Source of the DNA: Phycisphaeraceae bacterium | GTDB lineage: Bacteria > Planctomycetota > Phycisphaerae > Phycisphaerales > Phycisphaeraceae | Direction: 5' to 3' | Assembly: GCA_002704825.1 (NCBI GenBank) | Contig: PAIY01000109.1 | Span: 1-41,306 of the forward strand | DNA: 41,306 nt | In this document: piece by piece, positions 1 to 6,676 of the stretch | Layout: each line of letters begins with the position of its first letter | Numbering within the stretch: position 1 is the stretch's first letter | Notes under the pieces: generated by a model | Database searches by the model: none | What the model saw: the letters and a program-made list of their open reading frames with translations, nothing else | What the model was told of the DNA's origin: nothing | Made by a program: the position numbers and the translations under genes

Positions 1-74
1 CGCAGGCGGGAGTCCAGTGGAATTTGCAATTTTCGACTGCATGCCACTGGATTCCCGCCTGCGCGGGAATGACG
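1..74. repeat. CGTCATTCCCGC-type inverted-repeat element (truncated by window edge)
   Basis: Two GC-rich hairpin arms (GCAGGCGGGAGTCCAGTGG at the left edge and CCACTGGATTCCCGCCTGC on the right) flank a short variable spacer and end in GGGAATGACG. The same element recurs at 5420-5511, 11603-11687, 19064-19116 (half), 21667-21758, 36325-36352 (solo hairpin) and 37233-37323. All copies are intergenic. It looks like a small non-autonomous or REP-like repeat. The GGGAATCCAGTGGCATTCTG part resembles widely distributed bacterial repeats with an ATTCCC...GGGAAT hairpin. Confidence 0.85.
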
Positions 75-140
75 AAAAATACGAAGGCATGAAGTTTAAT
101 TATTTGAACTGCTATAACGTTCTTTTATTCGTGATGAACC

Positions 141-169
141 AACCCGTGCCGCAGGAGCGACACGGCTTT
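141..169 (-). repeat. AAAGCCGTG hairpin repeat (family B)
   Basis: Read on the minus strand this is AAAGCCGTGTCGCTCCTGC followed by GGCACGGGTT. It folds into a hairpin with outer stem CCGTG/CACGG and inner stem CGC/GCG around a TCCT loop. Further copies are at 1139-1165, 1191-1219, 14760-14788, 14825-14854 and 32519-32547, with fragments at 5591-5608 and 19116-19129. Confidence 0.75.
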
Positions 170-231
170 GAGTTGAGATCAAGTAAAGTTACGACGACTT
201 CCGGGGGGTTCCGGGGACTTCCGGGAAGGGG

Positions 232-1074
232 TTATGCCATAAACGGTGGCTTGTTGCGATCCGCATGCATGGTGAAGCGTTCGATGCCGGTGGCTGAGCC
301 GGTGGCTTCGTCGATGTCGATGACGATGCCGTTGATGCGTGGGTCTCTGTCTGCCACGTCAAATGCCATGTACACACCGGTTCGCAGGTGGGTTAACACC
401 GGTTCCACGCGTCGACCGATGACCGACTCATGCCCACCGCACATGCCAAGGTCGGAGATGAAAGCCGTTTTGCGTTTGGCCTGTTTGGCATCGGGGAGCA
501 GGCAGGCGTCGGCCGTGGGGACATGGGTGTGTGAGCCGAAGACCGCCGAGACTTTGCCGTTCAGATGCCAGCCCATGGCCTGTTTTTCGCTGGTGGTCTC
601 CGCGTGCATCTCCACGAGTATGATCGCATTGTCATCGGCGGTACGCGGCAGCTGTGCCATCATTCGATCCACCGACGCAAACGGGTCATTGGCGTTGAGT
701 CCCATGAACATGTTGCCCAGCACGATCATCACATACACCGGTGGCAGGTTCTCGTCCTGAGGTTGCACCGCCATCCAACCTTTGCCGGGCGCACCTTCGG
801 GGAGATTGCCCGGGCGGATGATATTGGTTTCATCCTGCAAAATGGAGAAGATTTCGCGCTTTCGCAGCGCGTGATCACCGAGCGTCATGCCATCGATCCC
901 GGCTTTGCAGAGTTTGCGATACTGATCCGGCGTGAGTCCCGAACCGTTGGCGGTGTTCTCGGCATTGGCGAGCACCACGTCGGGCTTGTACTGTTCATGA
1001 ATCTGCGGGACGAGCTGCGCAACCGACTGGCGGCCACACGCTCCAACAATATCACCAAGCATCACAATTCGCAT
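232..1074 (-). CDS. YmdB/TIGR00282-family metallophosphoesterase
   Basis: The 280-residue protein is full length for the YmdB family, whose Bacillus member hydrolyses 2',3'-cyclic nucleotides with a dinuclear metal centre. Visible metal-site motifs are GDIVG (D8), AEN (E39, N40), TLGDH (H68), EMHAE (H157) and SHTH (H182, H184). The usual GNH motif reads GDH here, so the family Asn67 is Asp, a conservative change at a metal ligand; the catalytic-type His68 is kept. No signal peptide is seen, so it should be cytoplasmic. It stands alone on the minus strand, divergent from hldE, with hairpin repeats in the gap. The start is the first ATG of the conserved MRIVMLGD; no good ribosome-binding site precedes it. 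Family assignment is firm; substrate is inferred from the family. Confidence 0.9.
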   Translation of the reverse strand: MRIVMLGDIVGACGRQSVAQLVPQIHEQYKPDVVLANAENTANGSGLTPDQYRKLCKAGIDGMTLGDHALRKREIFSILQDETNIIRPGNLPEGAPGKGWMAVQPQDENLPPVYVMIVLGNMFMGLNANDPFASVDRMMAQLPRTADDNAIILVEMHAETTSEKQAMGWHLNGKVSAVFGSHTHVPTADACLLPDAKQAKRKTAFISDLGMCGGHESVIGRRVEPVLTHLRTGVYMAFDVADRDPRINGIVIDIDEATGSATGIERFTMHADRNKPPFMA

Positions 1075-1138
1075 GCAGCAAACATAACAGAATCACGAAT
1101 CACTCACCAGTGATGTCGTTGTGATATCGCAATGTGTC

Positions 1139-1219
1139 AAAGCCGTGACTCTCCTGAGTCACGGGTCAGGCGTACGATGTGAGACAAGGCAACCCGTGCC
1201 ACAGGCGTGACACGGCTTT
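1139..1219. repeat. Inverted pair of AAAGCCGTG hairpins
   Basis: A forward copy (AAAGCCGTGACTC-TCCT-GAGTCACGGG, 1139-1165) faces a reverse copy (AACCCGTGCCACAGGCGTGA continuing to CACGGCTTT, 1191-1219). The inner stems are CTC/GAG in one and CAC/GTG in the other, so pairing is kept while sequence differs. The paired arrangement resembles BIME-type REP doublets. It fills the gap between the divergent YmdB-like gene and hldE. Confidence 0.75.
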
Positions 1220-1291
1220 GATCATCCACTAATCAAACGTATCAGAACCATAAACTAGTCCCCTACCCCGCTTTGGCTTATCATACGCCTC

Positions 1292-2797
1292 ATGACCGCT
1301 CAAAACGTCAACTCCGTGGATCAGGCGATCCGGTTTATCGACTCGTGGCCCAAGCCCGCGCGCGCCAAGCGCATTGTCGTGGCTGGGGACTTTATGTTCG
1401 ATCACTATGTCTATGGCAATGCTCAACGTCTCTCGCCTGACGCGCCGGTTCCGGTGCTGGCGATTGAAGACCAGAAGTGGGTCCCCGGCGGGGCGTCCAA
1501 CGTCTGCCTGGACCTCATTGCCCTGCGATGCAAGGTCTCCTGCCTGGGGATTGTCGGTAAAGACCGTAACGGGTTTGACCTCAAAAAGTCCCTGAAGGAA
1601 AAAGGCTGCACCACCACCGGCCTTATCGATGACCCCAATCGCCCCACCACCATCAAGCAGAACTTCGTGGGTCTGGCGCAGCATCGACATGCTCAGAAAA
1701 TGTTCCGGGTCGACACCGAAGACAAATCGCCTGCCAGCCCGACGATCGCCCAGAAGCTCATGGCAGCGGGTGACCGACTCATCGCCCGTGCCGACGCGCT
1801 GATTATTGAGGACTACAACAAGGGCGCGATGACGCCTGCGGTGTGTCAGCATCTGATCAAGACCGCCAAACAATATCAAGTTCCCGTGCTGGTTGACCCT
1901 GCCGCGATTGAAGATTACACCAAGTACCGCGGCGCGACGACCATCACCCCCAATGCCACCGAAGCGTGTCTGGCGACCGGCATGACGCCATCGGAAACCG
2001 ACCTGATGGCCAAGACGCTTTTGCGTGAACTCAAATTGCAGACCGTGGTGCTGACGCTGGACAAGCGCGGCGCCTTGCTGCTGGTCAAAGGCAAGAAACC
2101 CATCGCCATCCCGACTGAAGCGCGGAGCGTGTATGACGTGACCGGTGCAGGGGACATGGTGATTGCGATGCTCGCTGCAGCTCTTGCTAACGGGGCGGAC
2201 TGGCCGATGGCGGTGAGTCTATCGAACGTGGCTGCGGGGTTGGAAGTCGAAAAATTCGGGGTCGTGCCGATTGAACTCGATGAGGTTCTCATTGCGTTAC
2301 TCCAGAAACAACATGCCGAACTGGGCAAGATCCGCACGGTGGATCAGCTGCTGCCCGAGGTCACGGCATACCGCAAGCAAGGCAGGAAAATCGCCTTTAC
2401 CAATGGGTGTTTTGACATCCTCCATGCCGGCCACGTGGCGTATCTCCGCCAGGCCAAGGCACAGGGCGATATTCTTGTGTTGGGTGTGAACTCCGATGCG
2501 TCGATCCGCAAGATCAAAGGCAAGGACCGCCCGGTCAACAAACAGGATGACCGCCTGATGGTGCTCAGCGAACTGGCCAGCGTGGACTATGTCATCGTGT
2601 TCGACAAGGACACGCCCATGGACCTGCTGAGAGCAATCAAACCCGACGTGCTGGTCAAAGGCGGTGACTACACCAAGGACAAGGTCGTCGGCCATGAGTT
2701 CGTCGAATCCTACGGTGGGCAGGTGACCGTCGTCGGCCTGGTCGAAGGACGCAGTACCACCAACATCATCCAGAAAATCGAAGCGACGAAACGTTAA
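1292..2797 (+). CDS. hldE: Bifunctional D-glycero-beta-D-manno-heptose-7-phosphate kinase / 1-phosphate adenylyltransferase
   Basis: This enzyme performs two cytoplasmic steps in making ADP-heptose for the lipopolysaccharide inner core. The 501-residue protein has both halves of HldE. The N-terminal ribokinase-type kinase shows VVAGDFMFDHYVYG (about 29-42), PGGASN (65-70) and the anion-hole motif GAGD (about 285-288). The C-terminal cytidylyltransferase-fold domain shows FTNGCFD and the nucleotide-binding HAGH (about 378-381), then VKGGDY and EGRSTTN near the end. Length matches the fused enzyme (about 475-500 residues). The start at ATG 1292 leaves about 26 residues before the kinase core; no clear ribosome-binding site is visible. 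A functional HldE implies a heptose-containing outer-membrane glycolipid or related ADP-heptose use. No other heptose gene is nearby. Confidence 0.95.
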   Translation: MTAQNVNSVDQAIRFIDSWPKPARAKRIVVAGDFMFDHYVYGNAQRLSPDAPVPVLAIEDQKWVPGGASNVCLDLIALRCKVSCLGIVGKDRNGFDLKKSLKEKGCTTTGLIDDPNRPTTIKQNFVGLAQHRHAQKMFRVDTEDKSPASPTIAQKLMAAGDRLIARADALIIEDYNKGAMTPAVCQHLIKTAKQYQVPVLVDPAAIEDYTKYRGATTITPNATEACLATGMTPSETDLMAKTLLRELKLQTVVLTLDKRGALLLVKGKKPIAIPTEARSVYDVTGAGDMVIAMLAAALANGADWPMAVSLSNVAAGLEVEKFGVVPIELDEVLIALLQKQHAELGKIRTVDQLLPEVTAYRKQGRKIAFTNGCFDILHAGHVAYLRQAKAQGDILVLGVNSDASIRKIKGKDRPVNKQDDRLMVLSELASVDYVIVFDKDTPMDLLRAIKPDVLVKGGDYTKDKVVGHEFVESYGGQVTVVGLVEGRSTTNIIQKIEATKR

Positions 2798-2807
2798 GAC
2801 AATTTTT

Positions 2808-2998
2808 ACCGCAGAGACGCAGAGGACGCAGAGTTAAGACAGGTGAATTAATTTGTGTTTTGATATTTAGCCGCCTCGCTAGCGAGGCGCTTGTGTTGAT
2901 CAATAACCAAGACGCGCATCACAAGTGATGCGGCTAAATGTGATAAAACAAACATGGCCTTGTCTCTCTTAACTTGGCGACCTTGGCGCCTTGGCGGT
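2808..2998. repeat. Composite inverted repeat with 9-bp periodic arms
   Basis: The left arm ACCGCAGAGACGCAGAGGAC (continuing GCAGAG, 2808-2833) and right arm CTTGGCGACCTTGGCGCCTT (continuing GGCGGT, about 2973-2998) are each built from a repeated 9-nt unit. Each is bordered inside by TTAAG or CTTAA. The arms are analogous rather than exact complements, one being of the GCAGAG type and the other of the GCCAAG type. Related elements lie at 23551-23876 and 27101-27190. A second element (2865-2939) is nested inside. Confidence 0.75.
2865..2939. repeat. Nested ATTTAGCCGC...GCGGCTAAAT element
   Basis: Perfect 10-bp terminal inverted repeats ATTTAGCCGC and GCGGCTAAAT enclose two smaller hairpins. 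One is the palindrome CCTCGCTAGCGAGG and the other is GCATCAC-AA-GTGATGC. The hairpins belong to the TAGC(C/T)GC family also seen at 18954-18979, 32588-32615 and 37412-37511. Confidence 0.75.
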
Positions 2999-3031
2999 AA
3001 AAATAAAATTGAATCACAGAAAGGCAACAAC

Positions 3032-3322
3032 ATGCCCGTACAACACATGGTTTGGATCAAGTTCCGCGAAGAGATCACCGAAGCACGCCAGGAAGAACAC
3101 CTTGCAGGACTGCGTTCGCTGGAAAGCAAAATCCCCGGCATTCTGCATCTGTCGGTGGGCAAGAATTTCACCGACCGTGCACAGGGTTTCACCCACGGTT
3201 TGCTGGTGACGCTTCAAAGCAAGGAAGCGCTGGAAGTCTACGCACCGCATCCTGAGCATGTTGCAGTCGCCGGCCCGCTGCGTGAAGACGCGGTGTTGAT
3301 GGCGATGGACTTTGAATTTTGA
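3032..3322 (+). CDS. Dabb (stress-responsive A/B barrel) domain protein
   Basis: The 96-residue protein consists of one alpha/beta-barrel 'Dabb' domain. It shows the conserved opening HMVWIKFREEITEARQEE, a central IPGILHLSVGKNFT, and the FTHGLLVTLQSKEALEVYAP...HP segment. Family members are small dimeric cytoplasmic proteins, mostly of unknown function. I placed the start at ATG 3032 (MPVQHMVW), which has AGAAAGGC upstream; an in-frame ATG at 2954 lies inside the composite repeat and would add repeat-encoded residues. It sits alone between repeats. Confidence 0.85.
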   Translation: MPVQHMVWIKFREEITEARQEEHLAGLRSLESKIPGILHLSVGKNFTDRAQGFTHGLLVTLQSKEALEVYAPHPEHVAVAGPLREDAVLMAMDFEF

Positions 3323-3331
3323 TTGAATTGA

Positions 3332-3434
3332 CGGGTTTCGTGATTCGGGTATCGGGTGTCGGGTTCAAAACACCAGAACCATCATGAGTGCACAGTCTTT
3401 ACCCGAAACCCCAAACCCGAATCACGAAACCCGA
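3332..3434. repeat. Imperfect long inverted repeat (GGGTTTCGTGATTCGGGT type)
   Basis: The left arm GGGTTTCGTGATTCGGGT (3333-3350), followed by GGGTGTCGGGTT, is matched in reverse complement by ACCCGAAACCCCAAACCCG and AATCACGAAACCC at 3401-3432. The arms are internally repetitive, and the right arm runs into the first codons of any upstream CCA gene start. A similarly built element made of GGGATTAG-like words is at 8526-8622. Confidence 0.7.
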
Positions 3435-3441
3435 TCTACCC

Positions 3442-4713
3442 ATGCTCGATGCCGCCACGAAAATCATCTTGATCCTCAAGGATGCCGGCCACGTTGCGTA
3501 CCTGGCTGGGGGTTGCGTGCGCGATCGGCTGCTGGGGATCGCCCCCAAGGATTATGATGTTGCGACATCTGCCACCCCGCCGCAGTTGTCGGCCATCTTC
3601 CACAACACGCAACTCGTGGGCGAAGCCTTTGGCGTGGTGCTGGTCCGACTGATGGGCTGTCACATTGAAGTCGCCACCTTCCGAACCGAATGGGGCTACT
3701 CCGACGGACGCCGGCCAGATGGTGTGGCATTCACCGATGCCGAGCATGACGCCCAGCGTCGTGACTTCACGATCAACGGCCTGTTTGAAGACCCCATCGA
3801 AAATAAAATCATCGACTACGTCGGCGGGCAGCAAGACCTGCAGGCGGGCATCATCCGCGCGATCGGGGACCCGGACAAACGATTTAATGAGGATTATTTG
3901 AGGTTGCTCCGTGCCATCCGGTTTGCAGCACGGATGGGCTTTGAGATCGAAACCAAGACCGCCCGGGCGATCCGCAATCACGCGCGCTACCTGGGGCAGA
4001 TCTCCCGCGAACGCATCGGCATTGAAGTTGACCTGATGTTTGCCAACACCGTCGAACCCGTCCAACGTCAACTGGCAGCTAAACTCATTCAAGACCTTCA
4101 TTTGGACGGTCCCACACTCAACGAGGATCACCGCGACGTCACCCTGCCGACGCTGGGCGCCCTGCCTGATCACCAGGATGTGGACGCTGCCGTCTGTCTG
4201 GCGGCATGGATGCTGGATCGGCACGCCCGAAACGGTCTTGAGTTATTACCCTTTTTAGCCCAAGGCTTTGAGCGCACCATGACCCAGTGGCGCAATGCGC
4301 TGTCCATGAGTAATGAGCAGCGCGATGCCCTGGCCAACACCCTGCGCGTCACCGCTAAACTGATGCAATGGCATGAGTTAGGCATCGCAGGCAAAAAACG
4401 ACTCCTGGCGATGAGTCGATTTGCTCAAGGTCGAATCCTCTTTGAGGCGATGAAAGAGATACAGATTGTCCGCCCCATAGCCGATGATTTGAGAGTCCAA
4501 GTCCCGATTTTATTGGCTCAAGGGGTGAATCCCCAGCCGTGGGTCGGGGGTAGTGATTTGATCGAACTGGGACTGAAGCCCAGCCCGGCGTTTGGCGATT
4601 GGCTCGATCAAGCGTACGATGCACAACTCGACGGCACGGTGTGCGACCGTCAGCAGGCCCTGGCCTGGATAAAATTGAAAGTACTAGGTCACTCGCCGGA
4701 CAAGGGTGGGTAA
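3442..4713 (+). CDS. CCA tRNA nucleotidyltransferase / poly(A) polymerase family protein
   Basis: A class II nucleotidyltransferase that adds CCA to tRNA 3' ends or adenylates RNA. The 423-residue protein has the head domain with LAGGCVRDRLLG (nucleotide-binding GG), then DYDVAT carrying the catalytic carboxylates, VATFR and RRDFTINGL. The RNA-binding region follows with RFNEDYLRLLRAIRFAARMGF and ISRERIGIE. The C-terminal half is helical and diverged. The reading frame is open from a GTG at 3388, but those 18 residues are encoded by the inverted repeat at 3332-3434, so the start is taken as ATG 3442 next to the conserved domain. Neither start has a clear ribosome-binding site. It lies 12 bp before the DedA gene and probably shares its transcript. 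CCA addition versus poly(A) activity cannot be told from the sequence. Confidence 0.9.
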   Translation: MLDAATKIILILKDAGHVAYLAGGCVRDRLLGIAPKDYDVATSATPPQLSAIFHNTQLVGEAFGVVLVRLMGCHIEVATFRTEWGYSDGRRPDGVAFTDAEHDAQRRDFTINGLFEDPIENKIIDYVGGQQDLQAGIIRAIGDPDKRFNEDYLRLLRAIRFAARMGFEIETKTARAIRNHARYLGQISRERIGIEVDLMFANTVEPVQRQLAAKLIQDLHLDGPTLNEDHRDVTLPTLGALPDHQDVDAAVCLAAWMLDRHARNGLELLPFLAQGFERTMTQWRNALSMSNEQRDALANTLRVTAKLMQWHELGIAGKKRLLAMSRFAQGRILFEAMKEIQIVRPIADDLRVQVPILLAQGVNPQPWVGGSDLIELGLKPSPAFGDWLDQAYDAQLDGTVCDRQQALAWIKLKVLGHSPDKGG

Positions 4714-4725
4714 ACTGGATGTGAT

Positions 4726-5382
4726 ATGGAAGCTTTTTTAGCTCACTGGTCTTACCTGGGTGTTTTCCTGATCCTCACGATCAGTGGCTTTGGCGTACCC
4801 ATCCCCGAAGATGTCCCGCTGATCTGGGGCGGGTACATGTGCGGCTCGGGACAGGCCAACATCTACATCATGCTCCCCGTCGGACTCATCTCACTGATCG
4901 GGGCGGACTTTATCGTCTACATGCTAGGTCGCAAATACGGCGAACCCATTCGCAAACTGCCGATCCTGCGTCGTTATCTGTGTGACAAGAAAATGGCCAA
5001 GGCACAGAAGTTCTTTGACCGGCATGGAGGCAAGGTGATTTTCGTCGCCCGCTTCATGCCCGGACTCCGAACGCCGGTGTATTTCTCAGCTGGCAAACTC
5101 CACGTCCCGGCATGGAAAATGCTGCTCTTTGACGGCATGGCGTGTCTGCTCTCGGCTCCCGCATTGATGCTTGCTGGATTCTTTTTCTGGAACCATCTGG
5201 AAAATGTCTGGAAGTGGGCCAAGCAGGGACAGATCGGTGTTATCGGCGGACTGCTGGTTATTGCAGGTATTTACGTGGGCATCAAGTACTGGCGCCACAA
5301 AGCCAAGTGTGCCAAAGAAGCTGCCCAGAACCAGGCCAAGCCCATCAAGTCCGATGGCAAGTCGCTGGGCAAGTGTGCTTAG
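4726..5382 (+). CDS. DedA-family inner membrane protein
   Basis: The 218-residue protein is a typical DedA/VTT-domain membrane protein; characterised members take part in lipid-carrier (undecaprenyl phosphate) recycling and membrane homeostasis. Visible features are the re-entrant segment GFGVPIPEDVPLIWGGYM near residue 20, YMLGRKYGEP, the signature VARFMPGLRTPVYFSAG with its conserved R and PG, and a hydrophobic helix near the C-terminus (about 168-185). The tail is lysine-rich and probably cytoplasmic. It starts 12 bp after the CCA enzyme, so co-transcription is likely. Substrate unknown. Confidence 0.9.
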   Translation: MEAFLAHWSYLGVFLILTISGFGVPIPEDVPLIWGGYMCGSGQANIYIMLPVGLISLIGADFIVYMLGRKYGEPIRKLPILRRYLCDKKMAKAQKFFDRHGGKVIFVARFMPGLRTPVYFSAGKLHVPAWKMLLFDGMACLLSAPALMLAGFFFWNHLENVWKWAKQGQIGVIGGLLVIAGIYVGIKYWRHKAKCAKEAAQNQAKPIKSDGKSLGKCA

Positions 5383-5419
5383 CACGCCAATCAACCACTC
5401 TTGAAATTGTTGTTCATAT

Positions 5420-5511
5420 CGTCATTCCCGCGCAGGCGGGAATCCAGTGGCATTCTGTGTACGCCTGCATATATCTCTGGACTCCCAACTTCCGGGGGCG
5501 CGGGAGTGACG
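5420..5511. repeat. CGTCATTCCCGC-type inverted-repeat element, full copy
   Basis: Outer ends are CGTCATTCCCGCG and CGCGGGAGTGACG. Internal AATCCAGTGGCATTCTG and CTCTGGACTCCC give a second layer of pairing. The element lies just after the DedA gene. A fragment of the AAAGCCGTG repeat (5591-5608) follows and runs up to the next gene's apparent upstream frame. Confidence 0.85.
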
Positions 5512-5629
5512 ATGCTGTCATGGCATTGTGGCCGCACACACAAAAATCAATAACAAGAGACGACTTACAGCAAAGATTCAATAGGTTGACAGGAGTGACA
5601 CGGCTTTGCGTTGGCGGTACCTTGTACCG

Positions 5630-6676
5630 ATGACAGAAAAACGCAATATCCGACATAACCCCGTTCTCTTTGGCATTGTGCTGGCGGTGATGCTCACGAT
5701 TGTGATCTTCTGCGCAGTCTTTCTGCAAAATGCGCCGGGGCCTGATCAAAACAATCCTGCTCTGGAACCGAAGCAGACCCTCGAAGACATCGAAGCCCAA
5801 TTCGAGCCACTCCGCCAACAGTACATGCAGCAGCGGGGCAAGATCGATCTGGATAAACTCATCACACAGGCCAAAGCAATCGCAGAGAAACATCCCGAGT
5901 TTGCGCCGGGCCAACTCTTCGTCGGCCAACTTTATTTTGACAAAGGTGATCTGACCAACGCCCAAAGCTACATCGACAAATCCCTGAAGCTCGACCCCGA
6001 TCAGGGGCCGGTGCATCTGCTGGCTGGAAACATCGCCTTGATGCAAAAGGACCCCAAGACCGCAGCGGACCACTTGAGCCTTGCGGTCAAACTCGAACCG
6101 TCCAACGCGCAGTATTGGCTGTACCTGGGTCAAAGTTACTTTGCTCAAAGCGATTGGTCCCAAGCTCAGGAATGCTACGAAAAAGCCTACGAATTGGACT
6201 CGGACATGATCCTCGCGCTCAACGGCAAAGCAGACTGCCAGGTCAAGCAGAACCAACTCGCCCAGGCGGTCTACACCATGCAGCAGGCCATCGATCAGAC
6301 ACCCCTTGGCAAACGCAAGACCAAGGTCGTGTATCTGCGCAAGCAGGCTCGGTTGCTATCAGAATTGGGTAAGCCCAACGAAGCGCTGGTGGTCATGGGT
6401 AAACTCACCGACGCGGAAAAAGCCCAACTGCCCATCGCCTCGGAGATGGCAAGCTACTGGGATCAACTCGGTGAACCGGGCAAGGCGGCAGAAGTCTACG
6501 AACAACTCTTAGCCAAGGATCTGCGCAACTGGGACCTGGCCGCCAAGGCAGCGCAATGGCGCATCAAGGCTGGTGACAAGGACAAGGCTCAGCAGCACCT
6601 GTTGCATATCCAGTTGATCAATCCCGACCTGCCGGTGATCAAGGAACTTGAAAAGGAGTTAGGTGACGTTGACTGA
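5630..6676 (+). CDS. Membrane-anchored tetratricopeptide-repeat protein
   Basis: The 348-residue protein has one N-terminal transmembrane helix (VLFGIVLAVMLTIVIFCAVF, about 12-31), so the rest probably faces the periplasm. It is followed by a series of TPR units of about 34 residues, for example the units around FAPGQLFVGQLYFDKGDLTNA, YWLYLGQSYFAQSDWSQAQE and LALNGKADCQVKQNQLAQA. TPRs act as protein-protein scaffolds; no enzymatic motif is present. The frame is open from TTG 5606, but those codons come from the repeat fragment at 5591-5608, so I use ATG 5630. Its 3' end overlaps the next gene by 14 bp, indicating translational coupling with the TMTC-like glycosyltransferase. Confidence 0.85.
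   Translation: MTEKRNIRHNPVLFGIVLAVMLTIVIFCAVFLQNAPGPDQNNPALEPKQTLEDIEAQFEPLRQQYMQQRGKIDLDKLITQAKAIAEKHPEFAPGQLFVGQLYFDKGDLTNAQSYIDKSLKLDPDQGPVHLLAGNIALMQKDPKTAADHLSLAVKLEPSNAQYWLYLGQSYFAQSDWSQAQECYEKAYELDSDMILALNGKADCQVKQNQLAQAVYTMQQAIDQTPLGKRKTKVVYLRKQARLLSELGKPNEALVVMGKLTDAEKAQLPIASEMASYWDQLGEPGKAAEVYEQLLAKDLRNWDLAAKAAQWRIKAGDKDKAQQHLLHIQLINPDLPVIKELEKELGDVD

Noticed and set aside
2954..3031. Upstream ATG giving 26 extra residues on the Dabb protein
   Set aside because: The added residues are encoded by the right arm of the composite repeat; ATG 3032 has a ribosome-binding site.
3388..3441. GTG start giving 18 extra residues on the CCA enzyme
   Set aside because: These codons are entirely the right arm of the inverted repeat 3332-3434, and the conserved domain begins right after ATG 3442.
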